Positions 7,491 through 17,662 of a DNA stretch of 64,000 nucleotides are shown here, piece after piece. Below the pieces are notes generated by a model, which did not search any database, was not told the DNA's origin, and was given only the letters and a program-made list of their open reading frames with translations. Source of the DNA: Dyella japonica DSM 16301 (GTDB lineage: Bacteria > Pseudomonadota > Gammaproteobacteria > Xanthomonadales > Rhodanobacteraceae); the NCBI RefSeq assembly GCF_001010355.1, contig NZ_JPLA01000013.1, forward strand, positions 2,490 through 66,489, written 5' to 3'. The position numbers and the translations under genes are program-made. Within the stretch, counting starts at the first letter, position 1, and each line of letters opens with the position of its first letter.

Positions 7491-9320
7491 ATGCAGTCCA
7501 CACCGCCGCCGCAAGCCTTCGACGGCAAGGCTTTCGTCAAAAATCTCAGCACGTCGCCCGGCGTCTATCGTTATTTCGACGAGGACGGCGAGCTGCTGTA
7601 CGTGGGCAAGGCCGGCAACCTCAAGAAGCGCGTCGGCAGCTATTTCCTCAAGCCGCGCATGGAGCCGCGCATCGCGGCGATGGTCGCGCAGATCGCGCGG
7701 ACCGAGATCACCATCACGCGCACCGAAGGCGAGGCGCTGCTGCTCGAATCGCAGCTGATCAAGTCGCTCAAGCCGCGCTACAACATCCTGCTGCGCGACG
7801 ACAAAAGCTACCCGTACATCTATCTGTCCGGCGGCGAGGACTATCCGCGGCTGGCCTTTCATCGTGGTGCGCGCAACCTGCCGGGGCGCTACTTCGGGCC
7901 GTACCCGAGCACCTTCGCCGTGCGCGAAAGCCTCAACCTGATGCAGAAGCTGTTCAAGGTGCGCCAGTGCGAGGACAGCTATTTCAAGAACCGCTCGCGG
8001 CCCTGCCTGCAGCACCAGATCGGTCGTTGCACCGCGCCGTGCGTGCAGCTGGTCACGGTCGAGGATTATCGCAACGACGTCCGTCACGCGGAAATGTTCC
8101 TCGAAGGCCGCAGCAGTGCGGTCATCGACGAGCTGGCCGGCCAGATGGAGCAGGCCAGCAAGGCGCTGGAATTTGAGCGCGCGGCCTCGTTCCGCGACCA
8201 GGTCGGGGCCCTGCGCAAGCTGCAGGCAGAGCACCATGTGCAGGGCGCGAGCGCGGACATGGACGTGCTTGCCTGCCGCATCGAGGCGGGCATGGCCTGC
8301 GTCAGCGTGCTGTTCTTCCGCAACGGCATCAGTCTGGGTACGCGCGATTTCTTCCCGCGCCTGCCGCTGGATGCCGAACCGTCTGACGTGCTGGAACAGT
8401 TCATCGCGCAGTACTACCTGGACCGCCCGGTGCCGCGCGAGCTGATCCTGGGTGAAACCTTGCCCACCCAGCAGATCCTCGGCGAGATGCTGGCGCAGCA
8501 GTCGGGCCACGCGGTCGAGCTCAAATCCAGCGTGCGCGGGGAACGCGCGCGTTTCCTGCAGATGGCCGAGCGCAACGCGCAGGCATCGCTGACGGCCCGG
8601 CTGGCCAGCCGGCAGACCCTGGGCGCGCGTTTCGACGATCTGCAGAAGCTGCTCGAGCTGGACGAGCCGCCGCGGCGCATCGAGTGTTTCGACATCAGCC
8701 ACACGCAGGGCGAGCTCACCGTGGCGTCTTGCGTGGTGTTTGGCCCGGAAGGTCCGGAGAAATCGCACTACCGCCGCTTCAATATCACCGGCATCACCGG
8801 CGGCGACGACTACGCGGCCATGCATCAGGCGCTGGTGCGCCGCTTCCGCAAACTGGCCGAAGGCGAGGGCGCGCGACCCGACGTGCTGCTGATCGACGGC
8901 GGCAGCGGGCAGGTGGCGCAGGCCTTGGCTGTGCTGCGTGAGCTAGGCGTGACCGGCATCCATGTGGTGGGCGTGGCCAAGGGCCCGGGCCGGCGCGCCG
9001 GCGAGGAAACGCTGGTGCTGGCCGATTCGGGCCGCAACCTGCATCCGGGTCCGTCATCGCCGGCGCTGCACCTGGTGGCGGCCGTGCGCGACGAGGCGCA
9101 TCGATTTGCCATCACGGGTCATCGCAAGCGGCGCGAGAAAGCGCGCGAGCGCAGCGTGCTTGAGGATGTCGCCGGGGTCGGTGCGCGCCGCCGCTCGGCC
9201 CTGCTCAAGGCGTTTGGCGGTCTCGCCGGCGTGGAGGCGGCCGGCGTGGAGGAACTCACCCGCGTGAAAGGCATTGATCGCGGACTGGCCGAACGCATTT
9301 ATGCTGCACTCCATGGCTGA
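7491..9320 (+). CDS. uvrC: Excinuclease ABC subunit C
   Basis: A 609-residue UvrC of normal length, making the dual incisions in nucleotide excision repair after UvrAB. The N-terminal GIY-YIG nuclease (PGVYRYF, LLYVGKAGNLKKRVGSYF) does the 3' cut, a UVR domain lies around residues 205-240, and the C-terminal RNase H-like nuclease (ECFDISHTQGE, LLIDGGSGQ) and helix-hairpin-helix pair (VAGVGARRRSALLKAFGG) do the 5' cut. It lies just behind the phosphatase gene and ahead of pgsA; uvrC-pgsA adjacency is common in gammaproteobacteria. Confidence 0.97.
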   Translation: MQSTPPPQAFDGKAFVKNLSTSPGVYRYFDEDGELLYVGKAGNLKKRVGSYFLKPRMEPRIAAMVAQIARTEITITRTEGEALLLESQLIKSLKPRYNILLRDDKSYPYIYLSGGEDYPRLAFHRGARNLPGRYFGPYPSTFAVRESLNLMQKLFKVRQCEDSYFKNRSRPCLQHQIGRCTAPCVQLVTVEDYRNDVRHAEMFLEGRSSAVIDELAGQMEQASKALEFERAASFRDQVGALRKLQAEHHVQGASADMDVLACRIEAGMACVSVLFFRNGISLGTRDFFPRLPLDAEPSDVLEQFIAQYYLDRPVPRELILGETLPTQQILGEMLAQQSGHAVELKSSVRGERARFLQMAERNAQASLTARLASRQTLGARFDDLQKLLELDEPPRRIECFDISHTQGELTVASCVVFGPEGPEKSHYRRFNITGITGGDDYAAMHQALVRRFRKLAEGEGARPDVLLIDGGSGQVAQALAVLRELGVTGIHVVGVAKGPGRRAGEETLVLADSGRNLHPGPSSPALHLVAAVRDEAHRFAITGHRKRREKARERSVLEDVAGVGARRRSALLKAFGGLAGVEAAGVEELTRVKGIDRGLAERIYAALHG

Positions 9321-9449
9321 TCCGTGCGAGTCGATGCAGACGGTCATGCCGGCGTACGCCACAATCGTGCATGATCGAAGGCGCGCATGGTCGATGATGT
9401 CGTTGATCCACAAGCTGCCCTGCTGACTGCTGCAAACCGGAAAGGATTT

Positions 9450-10058
9450 ATGCACATCAACCTGCCCACCTGGCTGACCCTGTTTCGCGTCCTGCTGTTG
9501 CCGGTGATGGTGGTGGTGTTCTATTGGCAGTTCCCGGGGCACAACATCACCGCGGCCATCGTGTTCGCGCTGGCGGCCATCACCGATTGGCTGGACGGCT
9601 ATCTCGCCCGGCGCATGAATCTCACCTCGGCCTTTGGCGCCTTCCTCGACCCGGTGGCCGACAAGCTGATGGTGGCGGTGACGCTGTTCCTGCTGGTGGA
9701 AACCCACCGCGGCGGCTGGCCGGGCATCCTGATGGCGATCACGGCGGCGATTATCGTGGGGCGCGAGATCAGCGTCTCCGCCTTGCGCGAATGGATGGCC
9801 GAGATCGGCATGCGCGCCACCATCAAGGTGGCTTTCATCGGCAAGCTCAAGACCGCCATGCAGATGGTGGCGCTGATCGTGCTGATCGTTCAGCACGAGA
9901 AAGACGCCGAGGCCTTGCGCCTGTATCACATCGGCGAGGGGCTGCTGGTGATCGCCGGCATCCTCACCATCTGGTCGGGCCTGTACTACCTGCGCGCCGC
10001 CTGGCCCAGCCTGAAGGGCGACGGCTCGGGCCATCCGCTGCCCCGTAACGAAGACTGA
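9450..10058 (+). CDS. pgsA: CDP-diacylglycerol--glycerol-3-phosphate 3-phosphatidyltransferase
   Basis: A 202-residue integral membrane enzyme making phosphatidylglycerophosphate, the committed step to phosphatidylglycerol and cardiolipin. The CDP-alcohol phosphotransferase motif is complete: D-W-L-D-G-Y-L-A-R-R followed by G-A-F-L-D-P-V-A-D-K. Several hydrophobic helices follow. The ATG at 9450 is chosen: GGAAAGG lies just upstream and MHINLPTWLTLFRV is the usual PgsA start, whereas the frame is open to 9387. The tRNA-Gly gene with its own promoter starts 60 bases downstream. Confidence 0.95.
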   Translation: MHINLPTWLTLFRVLLLPVMVVVFYWQFPGHNITAAIVFALAAITDWLDGYLARRMNLTSAFGAFLDPVADKLMVAVTLFLLVETHRGGWPGILMAITAAIIVGREISVSALREWMAEIGMRATIKVAFIGKLKTAMQMVALIVLIVQHEKDAEALRLYHIGEGLLVIAGILTIWSGLYYLRAAWPSLKGDGSGHPLPRNED

Positions 10059-10077
10059 CTTTCTGTGTGACAGGTGC

Positions 10078-10105
10078 TTGACGGCTGCGGATTAGCCATT
10101 ACAAT
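10078..10105 (+). promoter_or_regulatory. Sigma-70 promoter of tRNA-Gly
   Basis: TTGACG at 10078-10083 and TACAAT at 10100-10105 with a 16-base spacer. The tRNA 5' end is 14 bases past the -10 box, so the leader would be only a few bases. The GCGCGACTCC between the -10 and the tRNA resembles a GC-rich discriminator, as seen in stringently controlled stable-RNA promoters (inference). Confidence 0.8.
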
Positions 10106-10118
10106 GCGCGACTCCGAT

Positions 10119-10194
<76 letters not shown>

Positions 10195-10225
10195 GATTCA
10201 GTGAATGGAAGCATCGCCATTCACA

Positions 10226-10255
10226 AAAAAAACGGCCCTGGTGGCCGTTTTTTTA
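10226..10255. terminator. Bidirectional intrinsic terminator between tRNA-Gly and cycA
   Basis: A run of A, then ACGGCC - CTGGT - GGCCGT, then a run of seven T. It works as a U-tract terminator for the tRNA on the plus strand and, through the A-run, for the leftward permease gene. A second inverted repeat, GTGAATGG...CCATTCAC (10201-10224), sits between the tRNA and this hairpin. Confidence 0.88.
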
Positions 10256-10327
10256 TGCCCGCGATCCGGACCCTGAACCTGCCGTGGCGGCGCGGGCCTG
10301 GGCCGCGCGCCGCCATGCGTCGCGCCG

Positions 10328-11749
10328 TCAATGGGTCTCTTTGCGATGTTCGATCGCCTGCCGGCGGTAGAGCGGGTAGCAGATGGCCAGGCAAACGAAC
10401 CAGATCGGCGTATAGATCAGGCCCTGCAGCGTGTCCTGCTTCTGCGCAAACACCCACAGCACGAAGGCGAAGAAGGCGAGCACGATCCAGCACATCGCCA
10501 CGCCGCCGGGCATCTTGAAGATCGACGTCGTGTGGCGTTCCGGATGCAGTTTCCGGTAGCGCATGTAGGCGATCATGATCAGCGACCACACGAAGATGAA
10601 GCAGATGCTCGAAATCGTGGTGACGATGGTGAAGACCTTCATGACGTCGCCTTCCTGGTAGAGCAGGAACACGCCGATGAAAAGCAGGAAACACGAATAC
10701 GCCAGACCGTTCGCCGGCACGTTGTTGTTGCTCAGCTTGGCAAATGGCTTGGGGCCGAGCCGGCCTGCCGACAGACCGTAGAGCATGCGTCCCGTCGAAT
10801 AGATGCCGCTGTTGGCCGAGGACGTCGCCGAGGTGAGTACCACGAAGTTGATCAGGCTGGCGGCGATCGGGATGCCGATCAGCATGAACAGGTTCACGAA
10901 CGGGCTGCGATCGGGCGCCACTTCGTTCCATGGCGTGACCGTCATGATCACCAGCAAGGCGAGCACATAGAAGATGATCACGCGGATGGGAATGGAGTTG
11001 ATCGCCTTGGGCAGGGTCTTTTCCGGATCGCGCGCTTCGGCCGATGCGGTACCCACCAGTTCGATGCCGACGAAGGCGAACACGGCGATCTGGAACGCTG
11101 CCATGAATCCTGAACCGCCGTGCGGGAACCAGCCGCCATTCGCCCACAGATTGGATACGGCCGCCTTGGCACCGGTGGGCGAGGTGAAGCCGATCGCGAT
11201 CAGCACGATGCCGACGGCGATGAGCGCGACGATGGCGATGATCTTCACCAGCGCGAACCAGAACTCCATTTCACCGAACAGCTTCACGGTCAGCAGATTC
11301 AGGCCCAGCAGCAGGAGAATGCAGGCCGATCCGGGCAGCCACAACGGCACGTGCGGCGCCCAGAACTGGATATAGCCGGTGATGGCGGCGATGTCCGCGA
11401 TGCCGGTGACCACCCAGCAGAACCAGTAGGTCCAGCCGGTGAAAAAGCCCGCCCAGGGGCCGAGCAAGTCGTAGTTGAAGTCGACGAACGACTTGTAGTT
11501 CAGGTTGGACAGCAGCAGCTCGCCCATCGCCCGCATCATGAAGAACAGGACGCTGCCGATGATCGCGTAGGCGAAGATCACCGATGGGCCCGCGAGGCTG
11601 ATCGTTTTGCCCGAACCCATGAACAGGCCGGTACCGATGGCGCCGCCGATGGCGATCAGCTGCAGGTGACGGTTGCGCAGATTTCGCTGCAGGTGATGTT
11701 CGGGTTGGCCGCTCGCAACGGTCGGTTCGTGGTTCTGCATAGGCGGCAC
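10328..11749 (-). CDS. cycA: D-serine/D-alanine/glycine-type amino acid permease (CycA-like)
   Basis: A 473-residue APC-superfamily permease with about 12 membrane helices. Long stretches match the E. coli CycA pattern, e.g. RHLQLIAIGGAIGTGLFMGS, RAMGELLLSNL, GWTYWFCWVVTG and GIELVGTASAEARDPEK. Expected role: proton symport of D-Ser, D-Ala and Gly across the inner membrane; substrate range is inferred. The start is uncertain: GTG at 11749 (AAAGGA only 2 bases away) or ATG at 11740. It is convergent with tRNA-Gly across a shared terminator. Confidence 0.88.
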   Translation of the reverse strand: MPPMQNHEPTVASGQPEHHLQRNLRNRHLQLIAIGGAIGTGLFMGSGKTISLAGPSVIFAYAIIGSVLFFMMRAMGELLLSNLNYKSFVDFNYDLLGPWAGFFTGWTYWFCWVVTGIADIAAITGYIQFWAPHVPLWLPGSACILLLLGLNLLTVKLFGEMEFWFALVKIIAIVALIAVGIVLIAIGFTSPTGAKAAVSNLWANGGWFPHGGSGFMAAFQIAVFAFVGIELVGTASAEARDPEKTLPKAINSIPIRVIIFYVLALLVIMTVTPWNEVAPDRSPFVNLFMLIGIPIAASLINFVVLTSATSSANSGIYSTGRMLYGLSAGRLGPKPFAKLSNNNVPANGLAYSCFLLFIGVFLLYQEGDVMKVFTIVTTISSICFIFVWSLIMIAYMRYRKLHPERHTTSIFKMPGGVAMCWIVLAFFAFVLWVFAQKQDTLQGLIYTPIWFVCLAICYPLYRRQAIEHRKETH

Positions 11750-11810
11750 GATCCTTTCGATGGTCGAAAGCGTCCATCCTAAAGGATACGCACCTGGTCG
11801 TGCTGCCTAC

Positions 11811-12548
11811 CTAGATGGCGTCGTGGAATATGACACCCAGCGTGTGACGCTGGCCGCTGCGCACGCGGCTCACGCCGTGACGCATGGTGACTCGATATGA
11901 ACCGCGAGTGCCGGCGACGGGACGCTGGTTGACCGCAAAGATCACCGCGTCGCCCTGGCGCAGCGGTACCACCTCGACGCGAGACTGCATGCGGGGACGC
12001 TGTTCGGTGAGCACGAACTCGCCGCCAGCGAAGTCGCGCCCGGGTTCCGACAGCAGGATCGCCACCTGCAGCGGAAACACGTGTTCGCCGTAAAGATCCT
12101 GATGCAGGCAGTTGTAGTCGCCGGGGCCGTACTTGAGCAGCAGCGGCGTGGGCCGCGTCTGGCCGGCGTCGTGGCAACGGGCCAGGAAGGCCTCGTGCGT
12201 GGCCGGATACTGCACGTCGATGCCCATGCGGGCGTTCCATTGGTTGGCCAGCGGCGCCAGCTGCGGATAGAGCGCGACACGCAACTGCTGCACGGGATCG
12301 GGCAGGGGATAGCGAAAGTACTTGTATTCGCCCCGTCCGAAATTATGGCGAGCCATCACCACGCGGCTGCGATAGCGCGACTCGTCGGTGTAGTGGGCGG
12401 CGATGTCGCGGCAGGATTCGGCGTCGAGCAAGCCTTGAATCACTGTGCTGCCGCGTTCAACGAGATCCGCCAGCAGGGTCGGCCAATCGATGGCCTCGAT
12501 GCGCGAGACAAGTGGCTGGTTGGGCGAGTTGGCGAGTTGTGCGTGCAT
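11811..12548 (-). CDS. 2OG-Fe(II) oxygenase family protein
   Basis: A 245-residue protein with the double-stranded beta-helix dioxygenase core. LHQDLYGEHVFPL supplies the H-x-D iron ligands, and RGSYRVTMRHGVSRVRSG supplies the distal His and the Arg that binds 2-oxoglutarate. The pattern LLKYGPGDYNCLHQDLYG marks a conserved bacterial family without an established substrate. No signal peptide. It lies 61 bases downstream of the cycA start on the same strand and may have its own promoter in the 71-base gap behind the DUF2058 gene. Candidate roles: protein or amino-acid hydroxylation; not decidable from sequence. Confidence 0.83.
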   Translation of the reverse strand: MHAQLANSPNQPLVSRIEAIDWPTLLADLVERGSTVIQGLLDAESCRDIAAHYTDESRYRSRVVMARHNFGRGEYKYFRYPLPDPVQQLRVALYPQLAPLANQWNARMGIDVQYPATHEAFLARCHDAGQTRPTPLLLKYGPGDYNCLHQDLYGEHVFPLQVAILLSEPGRDFAGGEFVLTEQRPRMQSRVEVVPLRQGDAVIFAVNQRPVAGTRGSYRVTMRHGVSRVRSGQRHTLGVIFHDAI

Positions 12549-12619
12549 GGTGGCAAGTCAGTTGGCGTAACCTCAAAACTAGCCGCCGCCGACCGCTGCC
12601 ACACTCCGTTTCTTGCGCA

Positions 12620-13159
12620 TCACCAGATCAGGTCGTCGGGCACCTTGAACTGGCTGTAGAACTCATCGTCCTCACTGGCCGGCCTGGTGTCCGCGGCCTG
12701 GCCGTGGTCCAGCACGATCACGCTGGCGTCGCGCTCGCGGATCTTGTCCGCCGCGGCGCGCGGCAAGAGTTCATAGCTGTCGCCAGCGCGGGCAATCACC
12801 AGCGTGCCCTTGGCCAGCTGGGTGCGCAGGGTTTCATTTACCAGCACGCTGTGGATCTTCTCGCCGTCGTTGAAGCGGTAGCTGATCTCGCCCTCGCGCT
12901 TCACTTTGTTGGCATCGATGATCTGGCGCACCTGGGCGGCGATCTCGCGGGCATGGGCCTGCGCATTGCGCTCGGCGGCCAGAGCGCGATCGCGTTCGGC
13001 GCGCTCGGCCTGCAGGCGCTGGGTATCGATCTTTTCGGCGGCCTCGGACGCGACAGGCTTGCCCTGGCGCTGCTTGGCCTGTTCGCGGGCAATCTGATCG
13101 ACCTTGCCCTTCTTGGCGAGGCCGGCCTTGAGTAGCTGTTCCTGCAGGGGATTGCGCAT
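12620..13159 (-). CDS. DUF2058 family protein (YaiL-like)
   Basis: A 179-residue, highly charged protein starting MRNPLQEQLLKAGLAKKGKV, the signature of the DUF2058/YaiL family. Residues 15-95 are Lys/Arg/Glu/Ala-rich and probably a long coiled helix (KQRQGKPVASEAAEKID, then RAERDRALAAERNAQ). The second half is more globular (YRFNDGEKIHSVLVNE). Function is not established. The ATG at 13159 is chosen because the family starts there; the frame is open to 13273. Confidence 0.85.
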   Translation of the reverse strand: MRNPLQEQLLKAGLAKKGKVDQIAREQAKQRQGKPVASEAAEKIDTQRLQAERAERDRALAAERNAQAHAREIAAQVRQIIDANKVKREGEISYRFNDGEKIHSVLVNETLRTQLAKGTLVIARAGDSYELLPRAAADKIRERDASVIVLDHGQAADTRPASEDDEFYSQFKVPDDLIW

Positions 13160-13286
13160 GCGTGGAGCGTCCGGAAAACATAGCCCGGGGATTGTAGCGC
13201 GGCTCCGGCCCGACTCGATCCGGGGCCGGGGGAGACGCGTCGTGGCATGATGCGGGCGGGCAGGGTTCCTCACCTAAGGATGTGCC

Positions 13287-13670
13287 GTGATCCCCCATTT
13301 CACCGACCATTCGGCCAACGAACGCACCTATCTCGCCTGGGTGCGCACCGCCATCTCGGTGATGGCGTTCGGCTTCCTGCTGGAGCGCTTCGACATCTTC
13401 CTGCTGTTCACCTTGCGTGCCGCCACCAAGGTGACCGAGGGCCTGCATACGCAAGCGTCGCAATGGCTGGGCCTGGGGTTGCTGCTGGTGGGAGCCTTGA
13501 TGATCGTGGGCGCCACGATTCGCTTCTATCGCAATCGCAAGGCGATCGAGGCAGCCGATACCTCGATGTATGGCGACTCGTGGACGGCCCGGGGTATGGC
13601 CGTGCTGTTGGTGCTGATGGCGATTTTTCTCACCATGTACGTGGCAAGGCAGATTGCGGCGCTGAGTTGA
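13287..13670 (+). CDS. DUF202 inner-membrane protein (YidH-like)
   Basis: A 127-residue membrane protein with three hydrophobic segments. The N-terminal HSANERTYLAWVRTAISVMAFG is the DUF202 hallmark, placing the conserved Asn-Glu-Arg-Thr...Trp-Arg-Thr at the start of helix 1. Segments fall at about 24-42, 58-78 and 103-122. It starts with GTG at 13287 after CTAAGGA. Function unknown. It stands alone, divergent from the DUF2058 gene and convergent with fadA across a repeat. Confidence 0.85.
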   Translation: MIPHFTDHSANERTYLAWVRTAISVMAFGFLLERFDIFLLFTLRAATKVTEGLHTQASQWLGLGLLLVGALMIVGATIRFYRNRKAIEAADTSMYGDSWTARGMAVLLVLMAIFLTMYVARQIAALS

Positions 13671-13692
13671 GCCGAATCCAGGCAACGACAAT

Positions 13693-13778
13693 GTCATTCC
13701 TGCGGAAGCAGGAATCCAGCGTCTTTGGAGGCACCACAAGAAAAGAAGGCACTGGATTCCTGCTTTCGCAGGAATGAC
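13693..13778. repeat. Inverted repeat of the GTCATTCCTGC...GGAATCCAG type
   Basis: Arms 13693-13719 (GTCATTCCTGCGGAAGCAGG at its start) and 13752-13778 are inverted 27-bp copies differing at one base, 32 bases apart. Each arm is itself a small hairpin (TTCCTGC..GCAGGAA). Dispersed copies of this kind of sequence are common between genes in many proteobacteria (established knowledge). Only this pair is in the window. It lies between the convergent DUF202 and fadA genes. Confidence 0.85.
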
Positions 13779-13824
13779 GGTGAGGGGGCGAGGCTATGGC
13801 AGTGGTGTGCCGTCTTGCAGCCAC

Positions 13825-13856
13825 AAAAAAACGGCGCCGTATCGCTACGGCGCCGT
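13825..13856 (-). terminator. Intrinsic terminator of the fad operon
   Basis: Read leftward: 11-bp perfect stem (13831-13841 with 13846-13856, ACGGCGCCGTA), 4-base loop, then a run of seven T (complement of the A-run 13825-13831). It lies 26 bases behind the thiolase stop, exactly where the leftward operon should end. Confidence 0.9.
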
Positions 13857-13881
13857 TTCGCTTACTGCGCAAACCGGACGA

Positions 13882-15090
<1,209 letters not shown>

Positions 15091-15202
15091 GGGGAACTCC
15101 AGATATCAGGCGAGGATGGAAAAGTAGTGAGGGGAGAGGAGTGAGTAGTGAGAGGAAGCGGGGCTCTCTCTCGCTTCTCACTCCTGCGCGCTTGCGCGCT
15201 CA

Positions 15203-17587
15203 CTAGTTCCTCAATGGTTTGCCCGTGGTCATGGTGTGCGCGATGCGGGCCTGAGTCTTTTCAGTCTTGGCCAGCTCCACGAAGTGCTTGCGCTCCAGCT
15301 GCAGCAGCCACTCCTCGTCCACCTGCGAACCACGCTCGATCTTGCCGCCGCACAGCGTGTCCGCGATGCGCGTGGCGATCGCCACGTCGTGCGGCGAGGC
15401 GAAATAGCCTTCCGCCAGATTGGCCAGCGATGCCTGGAACGTGGCCGTGCCCACATCGCCGGCGACCGGGATGTTGCGGGCCATCATCGGCGGACGCCAG
15501 CCGCTTTCGGCCAGCGACAGCGCGACCTTCTTGGCGACATAGAGCAGCTCATAGGCGTTGAACACGACGATGTCGCTGTCGCGCAGCAGGCCCAGCTGCT
15601 TGGCTTCCATCGCGCTGCCGGAGACCTTGGCCATGGCGACCGTCTCGAATACCTTCTTCAGCGCTTCGAACGGATCTTCCGGGTTGGCCTTCGCCGCGCG
15701 GATGGCCAGTTCGTGCAGGCCACCACCGGCCGGCAACAGGCCCACGCCTGCTTCCACCAGGCCGATATAGCTTTCCAGCGCCGCCACGGTGCGGGCCGAA
15801 TGCATCTGGAATTCGCAGCCGCCGCCCAGGGCGAGGCCGCGCACGGCGGACACGACCGGCACCAGCGAATGCTTGATGCGCATGCTGGTGGCCTGGAAGT
15901 TGGCGACCATCTTCTCGAAGTCGTCGAACTTGCCGGCCTGCAGCAGACCCAGTGCACCCTTAAGGTCCGCGCCAGCCGAGAACGGCTCGCCGGTCTGCCA
16001 GATCACCACGGCCTTGAGCTGCTGCTCGGCGACGTCGATCGCCTGCTGCACGCCATCGAGCACATGGTCGTTGACCGTGTTCATCTTGGTCTTGAACGAG
16101 ATGATGCCGACGCCATCGTCGCCCAGCGTCCACAGACGCACGCCCTCGTTTTCCCACACCGTGGTGCCCTGGTCGAACTTCTCGCCCAGGATCGGATCGG
16201 GGAACAACTGGCGCTGGTACACCGGATGCTGCGAACGCGGCTTGTTCTTGCCTTCGGCCGCGGACCAGGAGCCGTCCTTGCCGTGCACGCCGTTGCGGCC
16301 ATCGGTCACCCACGCCGGCAGCGGCGCCTTGCTCATGGCCTTGCCGGCGGCGATGTCTTCGGCGATCCAGCCCGCTACCTGCTGCCAGCCGGCGGCCTGC
16401 CAGGTCTCGAACGGACCGAGCTTCCAGCCGTAGCCCCAGCGGATGGCGAAGTCGACGTCGCGCGCGGTATCGGCGATGTCGGCCAGGTGATAGGCGCTGT
16501 AGTGGAACAGGTCGCGGAAGGTCGCCCACAGGAACTGCGCCTGCGGATCATTCGACGCGCGCAGCTTGCCGAACTTCTCGGCCGGATCCTTGATGGCGAG
16601 GATCGCGGCGACTTCGTCGGAAGCCTTCTGCTCGGACGGGCGGTAATCCTGCTTGGCCACGTCGAGCACGACGATGTCCTTGCCCGCCTTGCGGTAGAAA
16701 CCGGCGCCGGTCTTCTGGCCCAGTGCGCCCTTTTCGATCAGCGCGGACAGCCACACCGGCGCCTTGAAGTACTCGTGCCACGGATCATCGGCCAGCGTGT
16801 CGGCCATGGTCTTGATCACGTGCGCCATGGTGTCCAGGCCGACCACGTCGGCGGTGCGGTAGGTCGCACTCTTGGGACGGCCCACGGCCGGGCCGGTCAG
16901 CGCATCGACGGTGTCGAAGCCCAGGCCGAACTGCTGCGTGTGATGCATGGTGGCCAGCATCGAGAACACGCCGATGCGGTTGCCGATGAAGTTCGGCGTG
17001 TCCTTCGCATACACCACGCCCTTGCCGAGGGCGGTGGTGAGGAAGGCCTCGAGGCCTTCCAGCACGTTCTTGTTGGTGAGTTTGGTCGGGATCAGCTCGA
17101 CAAGGTGCATGTAGCGCGGCGGGTTGAAGAAGTGCACGCCGCTGAAACGGTGGCGCATCTCTTCCGGCAGCGCCTCGGCCAGCTGGTTGATCGACAGGCC
17201 CGAGGTGTTGGACGCGATCACTGCGGTCGGCGACAGGTGGGTCGCGATCTTCTTGTAGAGATCCAGCTTCCAGTCCATCCGTTCGGCGATCGCTTCGATC
17301 ACCAGGTCCACGTCCTTCAGATGATCCAGGTGCTCGTCATAGTTGGCCGGGATCAGCGTGGCAGCGACGTTCTTGTCGGCCAGCGGGGCAGGCGAGAGCT
17401 TCTGCAGGTTGGCGATGGCCTTCAGCGCGATGCCGCTCTTGGGACCTTCCTTGGCGGGCAGGTCGAACAGCACGGTTTCGACGCCGGCGTTGCTCAGGTG
17501 CGCGGCGATCTGCGCGCCCATGACGCCGGCGCCAAGTACCGCGGCCTTGCGGATTCGTAGCGCTTTAGGGGTGGATGGAGCGGTCAT
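15203..17587 (-). CDS. 3-Hydroxyacyl-CoA dehydrogenase / enoyl-CoA hydratase fusion (FadN-like)
   Basis: A 794-residue beta-oxidation enzyme. The N-terminal half is the NAD-dependent dehydrogenase (VLGAGVMGAQIAAHLSNAG; IASNTSGLSINQLA; HFFNPPRYMHLVEL). The C-terminal part is an enoyl-CoA hydratase domain (GEPFSAGADLKG; VRGLALGGGCEFQMHSARTV). This order, dehydrogenase first, is that of FadN and the reverse of E. coli FadB, so I leave the symbol blank. Ribosome site ACGGAGAA lies 7 bases before the ATG. It sits between the TetR gene (75 bases upstream) and the thiolase (112 bases downstream) and should be co-regulated with both. Confidence 0.93.
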   Translation of the reverse strand: MTAPSTPKALRIRKAAVLGAGVMGAQIAAHLSNAGVETVLFDLPAKEGPKSGIALKAIANLQKLSPAPLADKNVAATLIPANYDEHLDHLKDVDLVIEAIAERMDWKLDLYKKIATHLSPTAVIASNTSGLSINQLAEALPEEMRHRFSGVHFFNPPRYMHLVELIPTKLTNKNVLEGLEAFLTTALGKGVVYAKDTPNFIGNRIGVFSMLATMHHTQQFGLGFDTVDALTGPAVGRPKSATYRTADVVGLDTMAHVIKTMADTLADDPWHEYFKAPVWLSALIEKGALGQKTGAGFYRKAGKDIVVLDVAKQDYRPSEQKASDEVAAILAIKDPAEKFGKLRASNDPQAQFLWATFRDLFHYSAYHLADIADTARDVDFAIRWGYGWKLGPFETWQAAGWQQVAGWIAEDIAAGKAMSKAPLPAWVTDGRNGVHGKDGSWSAAEGKNKPRSQHPVYQRQLFPDPILGEKFDQGTTVWENEGVRLWTLGDDGVGIISFKTKMNTVNDHVLDGVQQAIDVAEQQLKAVVIWQTGEPFSAGADLKGALGLLQAGKFDDFEKMVANFQATSMRIKHSLVPVVSAVRGLALGGGCEFQMHSARTVAALESYIGLVEAGVGLLPAGGGLHELAIRAAKANPEDPFEALKKVFETVAMAKVSGSAMEAKQLGLLRDSDIVVFNAYELLYVAKKVALSLAESGWRPPMMARNIPVAGDVGTATFQASLANLAEGYFASPHDVAIATRIADTLCGGKIERGSQVDEEWLLQLERKHFVELAKTEKTQARIAHTMTTGKPLRN

Positions 17588-17662
17588 TGGCTTCTCCGTA
17601 ATGCGAAACGCTGGTAGTGAGACGAACGGCCGCGAGCGGCCGAGGGGAGTGGTTGGGGCAAA

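Noticed and set aside
15236-17560. A 774-codon frame on the plus strand
   Set aside because: Antisense to the dehydrogenase/hydratase fusion, with no recognisable domain.
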